Origin: JAKFWF01 sp031374115
Lineage (GTDB): Bacteria; Pseudomonadota; Alphaproteobacteria; Rhizobiales; Hyphomicrobiaceae
Direction of reading: 5' to 3'
Assembly (NCBI GenBank): GCA_031374115.1
Contig: JANMNO010000039.1
Location: forward strand, 1-64,000
Length of the DNA stretch: 64,000 nt
The notes beneath the pieces are model-generated. The model was given only the letters and a program-made list of their open reading frames with translations, ran no database searches and was not told the origin of the DNA. A program made the position numbers and the translations under genes. Positions 26,308 through 34,977 of the stretch are shown piece after piece (the stretch's first letter is position 1; each line of letters begins with the position of its first letter).

Positions 26308-26376
26308 GAGGCCTGTCGGGGTGACGGACGCAGCGGTTCAAAGTTGTGCCGATGGCAAAAGGGACGAGCGACAACA

Positions 26377-27012
26377 ATGAATTGGTTAAAGCGCCACTAT
26401 CCGTTCAATGCTGAGCAGTCGATCAATATACTTAGTGAGTTCGGTCCACTTGTCACAATGTTCGTGGTTAATGGCGCCTTTGGCATCACGGCTGGCACAT
26501 ATGCGTTGATTGGGGCGACCTTGATAGCGATCGCGGCAATGATGTGGGTCATGGGCCGTCCGCCAATCTTTCCGTTGATTGCGAGCGCGGTCACCATCAC
26601 ATTCGGAACACTGACGATCGTGACCGGTGACAGCATGTGGGTGCAGATCAAAGTCACTATTTTCAATATGCTGTTCGCGCTCTTCCTATTTTACGGCCTG
26701 TATACCGGAAGAAGTTTTTTCAAGTACGTGTTCGACAAGACCTTCCATTACACCCAGGAGGGCTGGAACAAATTCACGTGGAACTTTGCGTGGTTTTTCG
26801 TATTGACGGCGGTTGCGAATGAGCTGGTTCGTCAAGGCTTCGCGCATGCCAACTACAGTATTGGCTCTTACCGGCTCGACAGCGTGAACATTTGGATCCT
26901 ATTCAAACTGTTTATCGTTATGCCCGTAAGCGGTATCTTTGCATGGTGGCAGACATTGATAATGCACAAATACCGCTTGCCCGTGCGCTCGAGCGATAGT
27001 CCGGCGGAATAG
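26377..27012 (+). CDS. septation protein A (IspZ/YciB) paralogue 1
   Basis: Polytopic inner-membrane protein of the YciB/IspZ family, linked in other bacteria to cell division and envelope integrity. The 211-residue protein has five or six hydrophobic helices and the family segments EFGPLVTMFVVN, WVQIKVTIFNMLFALFLFYG and AWFFVLTAVANELVRQ. Start at ATG 26377; a TTG 33 bases upstream is unlikely. It carries a long C-terminal stretch with HANYSIGSYRLD. The next gene is a second member of the same family. Confidence 0.87.
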   Translation: MNWLKRHYPFNAEQSINILSEFGPLVTMFVVNGAFGITAGTYALIGATLIAIAAMMWVMGRPPIFPLIASAVTITFGTLTIVTGDSMWVQIKVTIFNMLFALFLFYGLYTGRSFFKYVFDKTFHYTQEGWNKFTWNFAWFFVLTAVANELVRQGFAHANYSIGSYRLDSVNIWILFKLFIVMPVSGIFAWWQTLIMHKYRLPVRSSDSPAE

Positions 27013-27081
27013 CGGATTGGTACCACGGTTGGATTGGCGATCTCGTATTTGGAATGAGAATTGAAGTGACGGAGTGTGAAC

Positions 27082-27687
27082 ATGCTTGACGCCAATCAAA
27101 AGGTGCCGGTCCCATCCTCCGATCCGGATTTCGATTCCAAGCAGCTACTGAAGATGCTGGTCGAGCTTGGCCCGCTGGTGGTTTTCTTTATTGCAAACGC
27201 AACCACAAAAAACATCTTTTGGGGCACCGGTGCATTCATGGTTGCAACGGCGATCGCGCTCGTCGCCTCGCGCACACTGTTCGGGCGCCTTCCGATGATG
27301 CCGATGATTTCCGGTATCTTCGTCTTAGTTTTTGGCGGCCTTACTCTTTGGTTACAGGATGCGCTATTCATTAAATTGAAGCCCACTATTGTAAATACAC
27401 TCTTTGCATTGATACTGCTCGGGGGTTTAGCATTTGGCCAGTCGCTGCTGCGTTATGTTTTAGGTGATGTTTTCAAACTTACTTCTGTCGGGTGGCGGAT
27501 GCTTACGTTGCGTTGGGCGATGTTTTTTCTCGTCCTTGCCGCGCTTAACGAGATCGTTTGGCGCAATTTCTCGGAAGATTTTTGGATCGCCTTCAAAATG
27601 GTCGGCGTCATGCCTTTGACCATCATATTCGGAGTAGCACAACTTGGCCTTCTAAGGCGCTATTCGTCAGTTGGGCCAACGCTCTGA
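27082..27687 (+). CDS. septation protein A (IspZ/YciB) paralogue 2
   Basis: Second tandem YciB/IspZ protein, 201 residues from ATG 27082, which has GGAG seven bases upstream; a GTG at 27076 is also in frame. Family segments are ELGPLVVFFIANA, FIKLKPTIVNTLFALILLGG and AMFFLVLAALNEIVWRNFS. It is closer than paralogue 1 to the usual single-copy Hyphomicrobiales protein in pattern and ending. Placement 70 bases after paralogue 1 suggests a shared transcript. Confidence 0.9.
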   Translation: MLDANQKVPVPSSDPDFDSKQLLKMLVELGPLVVFFIANATTKNIFWGTGAFMVATAIALVASRTLFGRLPMMPMISGIFVLVFGGLTLWLQDALFIKLKPTIVNTLFALILLGGLAFGQSLLRYVLGDVFKLTSVGWRMLTLRWAMFFLVLAALNEIVWRNFSEDFWIAFKMVGVMPLTIIFGVAQLGLLRRYSSVGPTL

Positions 27688-27843
27688 CTACATACATTCC
27701 TGCCAATGATGCAATTAGGCACATTCTTTCTCGGGATTAAAACGATTTGCATGAAAACAACTGAAAATTTTCGTTGCTGTACTGGACGACGTTAGAAAAA
27801 TCAGATCATCTAGAGCCAGCGATGGTCCTTCGCTGAATTGGAA

Positions 27844-27880
27844 ACAGTTCAATCGCAGGTTGCAAACCTGTTTGAGCTGT
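27844..27880. promoter_or_regulatory. extended dyad upstream of the MarR gene
   Basis: The inner part, CAGGTTGCAAACCTG (27856-27870), is a perfect inverted repeat with a three-base centre; outer arms ACAGTTCAA and TTTGAGCTGT add imperfect symmetry. It is about 46 bases upstream of the MarR start at 27926 and would suit an autoregulatory operator. A transcript hairpin ending the ispZ pair is the alternative. Confidence 0.5.
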
Positions 27881-27925
27881 ATCTGTGTTCACTTCATCAC
27901 GCTCTGGAGAAACGACACAAAAGCC

Positions 27926-28405
27926 ATGTCAAAAGACAAATCTGCTGAACGCCTCGAGCGATCACCGATCCATCTCTTACATCGCGCCGGGCAATGCGCT
28001 GGTGACATTTTCCAATCTGAGATGTCGACTGGTGATCTAACGCCCCGTCAATTCGCCGTCCTGGTGACGGTTGCGCACCACGAAGGTCTCAGTCAAACGA
28101 ACCTCGTTGATCGAACGGGCATTGATCGCTCAACGCTCGCCGACATAATCCGCCGGATGCTGAAAAAAGGATTGATTCAACGCCGGCGCACGAAAGAGGA
28201 TGCACGGGCCTATGCGGTTCGGCTGTCCGATGAAGGCTGGAAAGTCTTGAAGTCCGCCGAGCCACTGGCAAAGCGAATCGACGACAAAATCATGGCGGCG
28301 CTTCCAGGAACCAGTCGTGAGCGCTTCTTGCAGGATCTAAACGTTATCGTGGCAGCGCTGGGAACGGCCTCACCGGTTGTTCCGACAGGCAAGACCAAGA
28401 ACTGA
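27926..28405 (+). CDS. MarR family transcriptional regulator
   Basis: Winged-helix regulator of 159 residues from ATG 27926. Signature features are LTPRQFAVLVTVAHHEGLSQ, the recognition helix with IDRSTLADIIRRMLKKGL and the wing RRRTKEDARAYAVRLSDEGW. The frame is open to 27860 but that part covers the inverted repeat and is not conserved. The ligand is unknown. It is convergent with the TetR gene, 19 bases away. Confidence 0.9.
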   Translation: MSKDKSAERLERSPIHLLHRAGQCAGDIFQSEMSTGDLTPRQFAVLVTVAHHEGLSQTNLVDRTGIDRSTLADIIRRMLKKGLIQRRRTKEDARAYAVRLSDEGWKVLKSAEPLAKRIDDKIMAALPGTSRERFLQDLNVIVAALGTASPVVPTGKTKN

Positions 28406-28423
28406 ACTCGCGTTTCCCACCAA

Positions 28424-29038
28424 CTATGCGGCCGGTCCCGCAATGAGCCCATTTGCGACGGAACCGACAACGAATCGGACCTGTCTTTGGGTCTCGCCGT
28501 AGTCAAAATTTCCGAGTTTGCTATCCAGCGAAATAACGACAATGCCGTGCACTGCAGCGAACAGTGCGCGGGCATTGCTCGCCCTTAGCGCTACATCTGC
28601 GATCGTGTTTTCGAGAACCGTTTCTACTAAGGCAAACAGGGTACCTTGGCGTTCGCGATACCATGACGGCACTTCCGCACCTGGAGCCATTTGATGGTCG
28701 AATACGGCGCGCCACGCCTTGTCGTGCGTACTGGCAAATTCGAGATATTCGAGTGCCAATGCTAACAGTCGATCGCTCATCGGCGCGGCGCTTGCAGCCT
28801 CATTTGCTCGCGCCAGTTCATCTCGCAAGGCGTCTAAGGTGCAGGCATTGGCCTCGATAATGAGGAGATCCAGGCCGCCGAATACATTATAGAGCGTGCC
28901 GACCGCGCAGCCGGCTTCTTGTGCGACCCGTCGCGCTTGAACCGCTGCAAGCCCTTCCGTCGATATGATGCGATTGGCAATTTCCAGCATGTGGTCGCGC
29001 ATTTTGGTGCGGTAGGATCCCGGCTTCGGTCTCTTCAT
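28424..29038 (-). CDS. TetR family transcriptional regulator
   Basis: A 204-residue regulator starting at ATG 29038 with CGGAG upstream. The N-terminal helix-turn-helix is RRVAQEAGCAVGTLYNVFGG; the C-terminal ligand domain contains WRAVFDHQMAPGAEVPSWY and resembles the WHG-type TetR C-terminal domain. It is divergent from an amidase across 181 bases, so control of the amidase is plausible but not shown. Confidence 0.9.
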   Translation of the reverse strand: MKRPKPGSYRTKMRDHMLEIANRIISTEGLAAVQARRVAQEAGCAVGTLYNVFGGLDLLIIEANACTLDALRDELARANEAASAAPMSDRLLALALEYLEFASTHDKAWRAVFDHQMAPGAEVPSWYRERQGTLFALVETVLENTIADVALRASNARALFAAVHGIVVISLDSKLGNFDYGETQRQVRFVVGSVANGLIAGPAA

Positions 29039-29219
29039 TTTTGCTCCGATTTTGCCGTGTTGCAGTCGCGACCAGACCTCGCGCGTTCGCGCCTCTAGGG
29101 TTACCGCAATTCCTGTCGAAGCGCGAGTGAGCATAGTTCATTGAATGTTGACCCGTTGACGCGCCGTGTGGCCAGCATGCACGCTGCGGCCTTCCAGAGA
29201 GCTATCGGCCGAGGGTAAA

Positions 29220-30581
29220 ATGACAACGACGAAAACCGGGACCAGCGCCACGTGCGTTGCAGCCGTCACGGCTTTGAATACGGCGATCGCGGCCGCCAAT
29301 CCCAAGTTGCGAGCATTTGTGATGGCCATGCCCGAGACCGCGTTGGCGGAGGCGGAAGCAGTGGATCGCCGCGCCGCGGCTGGTAATCCAGCGCGAACGC
29401 TTGAGGGTGTTTGTGTGGGCATCAAAGATATCATCGACGTCGCAGGCCTGCCGACCGGGGCTGGTTCGCTTACCCGCAAGGATGTGCCGCCCGCTGAAGC
29501 GGATGCTCATGTGGTCACCAAGCTGCGCATGGCCGGCGCAATCGTTCCAGGCAAGACTCACACGGTCGAATACGCGTTCGGGGGGTGGGGAACGAACGTT
29601 ACGGTCGGAACGCCTTGGAACCCTTGGGATGAAGAGATCCAACGCACCCCCGGGGGATCATCGAGCGGCTCCGGCGCAGCCGTCGGTGCCGGAATACTAT
29701 CTGCTGCACTCGGTACCGATACTGGCGGCTCGGTGCGGTTGCCTGCTGCGTTCTGCGGCTGCGTGGGTCTCAAGACATCGATCGGCCTCGTCGGGCGCTC
29801 GGGCGTCGTACCGCTGGCCGATTCCTTCGACACGATCGGTCCGATTGCCAAGGACGTTGCAACTGCTGCTCGGATACTCAGTGCCATGCAGGGTGAAGAT
29901 CCACGCGACGAGACCACCTTCGGCATCAGGCGTGCAGATCCGTTGGAGGGTCTCGAAACTGGCGTGCGCGGTATGCGGTTCGCCCGGCTAGCCGCTTCCG
30001 ACATGCCGCAGACGACAGCCGACATGTCGCGCGCGTTCGACAAGGCGCTTGGCCAATTGTCCGAAGCGGGTGCGACGATAGTGCCGTTCGCCCTTCCGGC
30101 GTCGCTGCACGAGATCACCAGATTCTGCGGACGCATCATGGCAGTCGAGGCGTACACCCACTACCACCAGTTCGTCGACGACCCGCAATCGTCGCTGCAC
30201 GAAAACATCCGTGCCCGCATGGCGCCGGGAGCAAAGATCCTCGCTTCCGATTGGCTGGACATGCGCGCCGCATGGAAGCGCGAGGGGCAACGTTTCCTGA
30301 GGGCAATGGACCGCTTTGATGCGCTGCTGCTGCCGACGACGCCATTCACGGCGCACCCGGTGGCGACGGTCGACGAAGCGCTGAGTCCCGGTGGTCACAC
30401 CCGGTTCGTGAACTACCTTGAACTGTGCGGATTGTCGGTACCGATGTCGGTTGCGCCCGATGGCTTACCGACCAGCTTGCAGATTGTCTGCCGGCGCTTC
30501 GACGACCCGCTCGCGTTGCGCATCGGCCGGACGTTCGAGCAGGCACGGGGAATGTTTCCCAAGCCCACTGTCTGGTGGTGA
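29220..30581 (+). CDS. amidase-signature family hydrolase
   Basis: Amidase of 453 residues from ATG 29220, with GAGGG five bases upstream. The Ser-cis-Ser-Lys triad is visible: Lys in VGIKDIID near residue 69, the cis-Ser in PGGSSSGSGAA near 148 and the nucleophile in GTDTGGSVRLP near 171. Its glutamyl-tRNA amidotransferase relatives differ in context, and gatB or gatC are not nearby, so I call it a small-molecule amidase of unknown substrate. Divergent from a TetR regulator. Confidence 0.88.
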   Translation: MTTTKTGTSATCVAAVTALNTAIAAANPKLRAFVMAMPETALAEAEAVDRRAAAGNPARTLEGVCVGIKDIIDVAGLPTGAGSLTRKDVPPAEADAHVVTKLRMAGAIVPGKTHTVEYAFGGWGTNVTVGTPWNPWDEEIQRTPGGSSSGSGAAVGAGILSAALGTDTGGSVRLPAAFCGCVGLKTSIGLVGRSGVVPLADSFDTIGPIAKDVATAARILSAMQGEDPRDETTFGIRRADPLEGLETGVRGMRFARLAASDMPQTTADMSRAFDKALGQLSEAGATIVPFALPASLHEITRFCGRIMAVEAYTHYHQFVDDPQSSLHENIRARMAPGAKILASDWLDMRAAWKREGQRFLRAMDRFDALLLPTTPFTAHPVATVDEALSPGGHTRFVNYLELCGLSVPMSVAPDGLPTSLQIVCRRFDDPLALRIGRTFEQARGMFPKPTVWW

Positions 30582-30720
30582 CCGCACAAAGGCTGCGGTT
30601 TGAGCCGAAAATCGATCAGGGTTCTGGAGGCCGGGCCGTTTTTTGCAGCTCACCTTATCCAATGTCCCATGTTGCAACGTATCTTCTGGAACGACAGGGG
30701 ATGATTGAGGGTCACGAGCA

Positions 30721-31533
30721 ATGTCCGACAGAACATCGAGAACATCATTTACATCGGTGCTCAGCAGCTTGGTGTCCGAGGGTGGACTAACGGTCGAGCG
30801 CAGTCGGGCCTATGGAGCACACCCTCGGCACACGCTCGATATTTACCGCGCGGGGCGTGAGAGTAGAACCGCGCCGATCGTACTGTTCTACTATGGTGGC
30901 GGCTGGATTTCGGGCGAGCGCGCGACGTACGCATTCGTCGGGTCGGCACTGGCGGCCAATGGTGTCACTACTGTGGTTGCCGATTACCGCTTGTTCCCGC
31001 AAGTCAAGTACCCGGCATTCAACCAGGATGCAGCGCTCGCCTATGGCTGGACGCATGCCAATGTCGCCAACGGCGGCCGGCGGCCGATCATCTTGATGGG
31101 CCATTCGGCGGGCGCGCATATCGCGTCGCTCGTAACGCTCGACGCGCGTTATCGCCGCGCTGTCGCGTCGGACTATCCAGCGCCGGCAGCACTCATTGGT
31201 TTGTCGGGGCCCTACGGTTTCGATCCGACCACATGGAATTCAACTAAAGCGATTTTCGCGACCGCTTCGTCGGCCGATGATGCGCGGCCAGCGGCACACG
31301 CTCGCAATGGCGGTCCGCCGACACTGCTCATTCATGGCGCTGACGATACGGTGGTCGAACCGATCGCGGCCGACATGATGGAGCAGGCGTTGAAGACATC
31401 ACACACGCCTGTCACCAAGCGGATCTACCCGGGGATCGGACATTCGGGCTTGATCATGACATTTGCGCAACCGCTCCGCTGGCGCGCGCCACTGCTGGAA
31501 GATGTGCTGAAGTTTGTCCGAACCGTGCAATAG
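30721..31533 (+). CDS. alpha/beta hydrolase, esterase/formamidase-like
   Basis: A 270-residue alpha/beta hydrolase of the hormone-sensitive-lipase type. The oxyanion-hole motif appears as FYYGGGW near residue 57 instead of the usual HGGG, the nucleophile elbow is GHSAGAH near 127, the acid is in HGADDTVVEP and the base in GIGHSGLI. Such proteins include kynurenine formamidase-like enzymes; the substrate is open. It starts 139 bases after the amidase on the same strand. Confidence 0.85.
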   Translation: MSDRTSRTSFTSVLSSLVSEGGLTVERSRAYGAHPRHTLDIYRAGRESRTAPIVLFYYGGGWISGERATYAFVGSALAANGVTTVVADYRLFPQVKYPAFNQDAALAYGWTHANVANGGRRPIILMGHSAGAHIASLVTLDARYRRAVASDYPAPAALIGLSGPYGFDPTTWNSTKAIFATASSADDARPAAHARNGGPPTLLIHGADDTVVEPIAADMMEQALKTSHTPVTKRIYPGIGHSGLIMTFAQPLRWRAPLLEDVLKFVRTVQ

Positions 31534-31605
31534 GCTTGCTTGCCATTGCGGCCATCGCCACGCGGCTGCAAACACTAGCACTTGCCGCTCGTGGAACCTG
31601 CGATC

Positions 31606-33195
31606 TCAGTGCCGGAAGTGGCGCATGCTGGTGAAGACCATGGCCAGGCCGCGCTCGTCGGCGGCTTTGATCACTTCGTCGTCGCGCATGGAGCCGCCGG
31701 GTTGGATCACGGCTGTTGCCCCGGCCTTTGCAGCCGCGATCAAGCCGTCGGCAAATGGGAAGAATGCGTCGGATGCGACCACAGCGCCCTTTGCCAGCGT
31801 CTCCGGCAGTCCCGCTGCCTTTGCCGCTTCAGCAGCTTTCCAAGCTGCGATCCTCGAACTATCGATGCGGCTCATTTGGCCAGCGCCGATGCCGACGGTG
31901 GATCCGTCTTTAACGTAAACGATCGCATTTGACTTCACATGCTTGGCGACCTTGAACGCAAACTGCATATCGGCGAATTCAGCTTCGGTCGGTTGGCGCT
32001 TGGTGACAACCCTCAAAGGCGCCGCCTCGACGATAGCGTTGTCGCGCGACTGCACCAGAAGGCCACCGGCGACGGATCGCACCGTGATCCCGCTGGCGGC
32101 CGCATCGGGCAGCCCACCCGTTGTCAGCAATCGCAAATTCTTCTTCGACGCAAAGATTACTTTCGCTTCGGGCGTGGCATCCGGCGCGATCACGACCTCG
32201 GTAAAAATCTTGGTGATCTCCTCTGCCGCCTCTGCATCGATGGTGCGGTTGAGCGCGATGATGCCGCCAAATGCGCTAACGGGATCGCAGCGCAGCGCCG
32301 CAAGGTAAGCGGCCTTCGAAGTTATTCCGTGCGCCGCACCACATGGGTTCGCGTGCTTGATGATCGCGACCGCCGCACTCTTGGCCGGATCGAACTCAGC
32401 GACGAGCTCGAACGCCGCGTCGGTGTCGTTGAGGTTGTTGTATGACAGCTCCTTGCCTTGATGCTGAATCGCTGTCGCAATGCCGCGGCGTTGTTCCTGA
32501 GTCTTGTAGAAGGCAGCCCACTGATGCGGGTTTTCGCCATATCGCAACTCTTGAACGAGATGCCCGCCGAACGCCCGCCACGATGGCGCCGTCTGTCCGA
32601 GCTCAGTTGCAAACCACGTGCTGATGGCAGCGTCGTACGCAGCCGTGCGAGCATAAGCTTTAGCTGCGAGCTTCTTGCGCAGCGCGAGCGTTGTGGCGCC
32701 ACCGTTGGCCTCAAGCTCGGCTTCGACAACCGAGTAATCGTCGGGCGAAACCACAACCGCGACACCGTCGTGATTTTTTGCCGCCGCGCGGATCATTGCC
32801 GGCCCACCGATGTCGATATTCTCGATACAGTGATCGTAAGCCGCGCCCGCCGCGATCGTCGCCTCGAACGGGTACAGGGTTACGACCAGGAGGTCGATCG
32901 GTGCGATCCCATGCGTATCAGCCGCCGCGTCGTGCTCGGGGTTGCCTCGGATGGCGAGAAGCCCACCGTGCACCTTGGGATGCAGCGTCTTCACCCGGCC
33001 ATCCATCATTTCGGGGAAGCCGGTGTGCTCCGATACATCAGTTACCGGCAAGCCAGAAGCCTTTAGCGCCGCCGCTGTGCCGCCCGTCGAGAGCAACACG
33101 ACGCCGCGCGCGCTCAACTTTTGAGCGAACTCGATCAGTCCAGTCTTATCGGAAACGGAGATCAGCGCACGGCGCACTTTGGCAAGATCACTCAT
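31606..33195 (-). CDS. purH: bifunctional AICAR transformylase / IMP cyclohydrolase PurH
   Basis: Last two steps of purine synthesis. The start at ATG 33195 gives MSDLAKVRRALISVSDKTGL, the family N-terminus; the open frame extends 150 bases upstream over the neighbour. Cyclohydrolase domain about residues 1-200 with the LLSTGGTAAAL loop, transformylase domain after it with ELRYGENPHQ, IKHANPCG and SDAFFPFADG. 529 residues. It overlaps the upstream heparinase-like gene by four bases, so translation is coupled. Confidence 0.97.
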   Translation of the reverse strand: MSDLAKVRRALISVSDKTGLIEFAQKLSARGVVLLSTGGTAAALKASGLPVTDVSEHTGFPEMMDGRVKTLHPKVHGGLLAIRGNPEHDAAADTHGIAPIDLLVVTLYPFEATIAAGAAYDHCIENIDIGGPAMIRAAAKNHDGVAVVVSPDDYSVVEAELEANGGATTLALRKKLAAKAYARTAAYDAAISTWFATELGQTAPSWRAFGGHLVQELRYGENPHQWAAFYKTQEQRRGIATAIQHQGKELSYNNLNDTDAAFELVAEFDPAKSAAVAIIKHANPCGAAHGITSKAAYLAALRCDPVSAFGGIIALNRTIDAEAAEEITKIFTEVVIAPDATPEAKVIFASKKNLRLLTTGGLPDAAASGITVRSVAGGLLVQSRDNAIVEAAPLRVVTKRQPTEAEFADMQFAFKVAKHVKSNAIVYVKDGSTVGIGAGQMSRIDSSRIAAWKAAEAAKAAGLPETLAKGAVVASDAFFPFADGLIAAAKAGATAVIQPGGSMRDDEVIKAADERGLAMVFTSMRHFRH

Positions 33196-34895
33196 TCTGC
33201 TTGCTCCATACTCCAGCGCACTTCGCTTTCGCCGAAGGTCGCTCCGCGCAATACGATCTGAACGGACCGACGGGGGCCGGTGATTTCCGCGTAGTGCACA
33301 CTGTCCTCGATCGAGAGCTGGGCGCCCGTCGCCTTGAAACGCCACCGCTGACCATCACCCAGCTTCAGATCGACCTGGTCGCTCGCCGGATCGGGAACAC
33401 ACTCAACGTTGACATCCAAATGAAAGTGGATCGCGAATGGCACATCCTGCGGCAGGCGGAGTTGCCCACGCTGGGGTCCCAGCCGATCGACACCGGCAAA
33501 CCGTTTACCGTTCGCGTCGATTTCGATCCGGCGCCGGTGCAGCAACTTGAACCTGTGGAAATAGCCGTCGTGGAACGCTTCGACCTCGGCGGCGCTTTCG
33601 CTTTCGCGCAAACTATGGCGAACTCCATCCGGTCCGCTGATCGGCACGCCGCCGATCAAATCTTGCAGCCGCTCATTGCGCACGAGCCTCGACGACGATC
33701 TGCCACCAAGGCATACCGTATTGTGGCTAGCCGTCGCTCGCGCGGCCGCCGACCATTCTTCGTTGGCAGCGACGGGTGCACCGCCGTTGACGAAAATGGC
33801 ATGTGCACCGGAGCTTACTTCAATGGATAAGCAGCCCGCATGCGCCAACCCCGCGAGCTCCAATTCCGGCGGGCTGCCTATGTCCATGAGAATGATGAGC
33901 GAGCCACGTTCCAGTCGCAGATACTTGGAATGGGAGGCGCTTGCCAACTTATCGTGCGGCCGATCGTCGTAAGCGAGCACGGTCGACAGCACATCGATCA
34001 TGTGGGCAGACATGCCGTTGAAACGACCCAGGCGGCCATCTCCAAGCCGCATGTACTGGACCATCTTCAACATCCGCCGCACGGTATCGTCCAAACCGTC
34101 TGGTAGTTTGCGCTCGCGCGTGACAAAGCATTGCCGAAGAGGCAGGAAATCCAAGAGCAATTCGATCAGTGCGCCGGGGTTGCGGGTGATGTGACCGCCA
34201 TCGGGCAAGATCTGTTTATCGAGTTCCGCTTTGAACGCTGCGCCCAAACCTTCAAGGTTATGATCGTGACCGGCGATGCACAGTGCGCCCATCAGCAACG
34301 CCGTCAGCGTTTCCAGGCGTTGTTGTCCTTCCGGCGCGTCACGCCAGGTGGCCGACATATAGACGAAATGATCGGCCAGACAGTCGGTAGTTGCATCGTA
34401 CGTTGTCTGATCGATGCCATCGAGGATGAGCGGTGCATTCACGATCCAAGACATCATGCGGCGCCCTGCGACAGCCGGTTCCCAGACGATGGCTTTTGAG
34501 GGCCTACCATGCGCTCGTTGCCAGTCCGCAACCAGCGCGAGCGCGAAATCCCGCGCCCCGGCGTGTCCAGCCGCATAAAAGTGGCGCAGCCAACCGAAGC
34601 CGTGCAATTCTCGCGCCCAGGTTGGGCTCGGCGGCACCACATCGAATACGGATTGGCCTTCGAGCATCGCCACCGTCCCGGCAAGGCCGAAGTGGCCGAA
34701 CTCGGCCTCACTGGGGAAACTTGGATCGCTGCTACGCAAGTCTTGTGGAACGATCAGCAGCTTGTCGGCGATCGGCGCTCCATAACGCCATTTCAGCATC
34801 GGTGATCGATTTAGCCGTGCGGATGCGGACCGGCACGACCGGTCGACCATAAGCTTCGCCAGCCGTGTTCGCTCGGCGAGCGTCAGCCGCGACAT
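33192..34895 (-). CDS. heparinase II/III family protein
   Basis: A 567-residue protein with an N-terminal alpha-toroid (RELHGFGWLRHFYAAGHAGARD, WEPAVAGRRMMSWIVNAPLIL, DGGHITRNPGALIELL) and a C-terminal beta-sandwich heparinase II/III-like domain with ATASHNTVCLGGRSSSRL. This arrangement belongs to polysaccharide lyases, but the family member between rsmB and purH is widely kept in Hyphomicrobiales and its substrate is unknown. Start at ATG 34895. It lacks an obvious signal peptide. Confidence 0.88.
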   Translation of the reverse strand: MSRLTLAERTRLAKLMVDRSCRSASARLNRSPMLKWRYGAPIADKLLIVPQDLRSSDPSFPSEAEFGHFGLAGTVAMLEGQSVFDVVPPSPTWARELHGFGWLRHFYAAGHAGARDFALALVADWQRAHGRPSKAIVWEPAVAGRRMMSWIVNAPLILDGIDQTTYDATTDCLADHFVYMSATWRDAPEGQQRLETLTALLMGALCIAGHDHNLEGLGAAFKAELDKQILPDGGHITRNPGALIELLLDFLPLRQCFVTRERKLPDGLDDTVRRMLKMVQYMRLGDGRLGRFNGMSAHMIDVLSTVLAYDDRPHDKLASASHSKYLRLERGSLIILMDIGSPPELELAGLAHAGCLSIEVSSGAHAIFVNGGAPVAANEEWSAAARATASHNTVCLGGRSSSRLVRNERLQDLIGGVPISGPDGVRHSLRESESAAEVEAFHDGYFHRFKLLHRRRIEIDANGKRFAGVDRLGPQRGQLRLPQDVPFAIHFHLDVNVECVPDPASDQVDLKLGDGQRWRFKATGAQLSIEDSVHYAEITGPRRSVQIVLRGATFGESEVRWSMEQAE

Positions 34896-34977
34896 GGTTG
34901 AGTGATCCAATCCATGCCTGTTCGAATAAACTATGTGTGGGCTGCTAAACAAGGGCGGCAGGTGACAAGCCTGTGCA

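Noticed and set aside
32691..33830. 379-codon open frame on the plus strand
   Set aside because: It runs antisense across both purH and the heparinase-like gene, which are well supported; its Arg/Pro-rich translation is typical of a GC-rich shadow.
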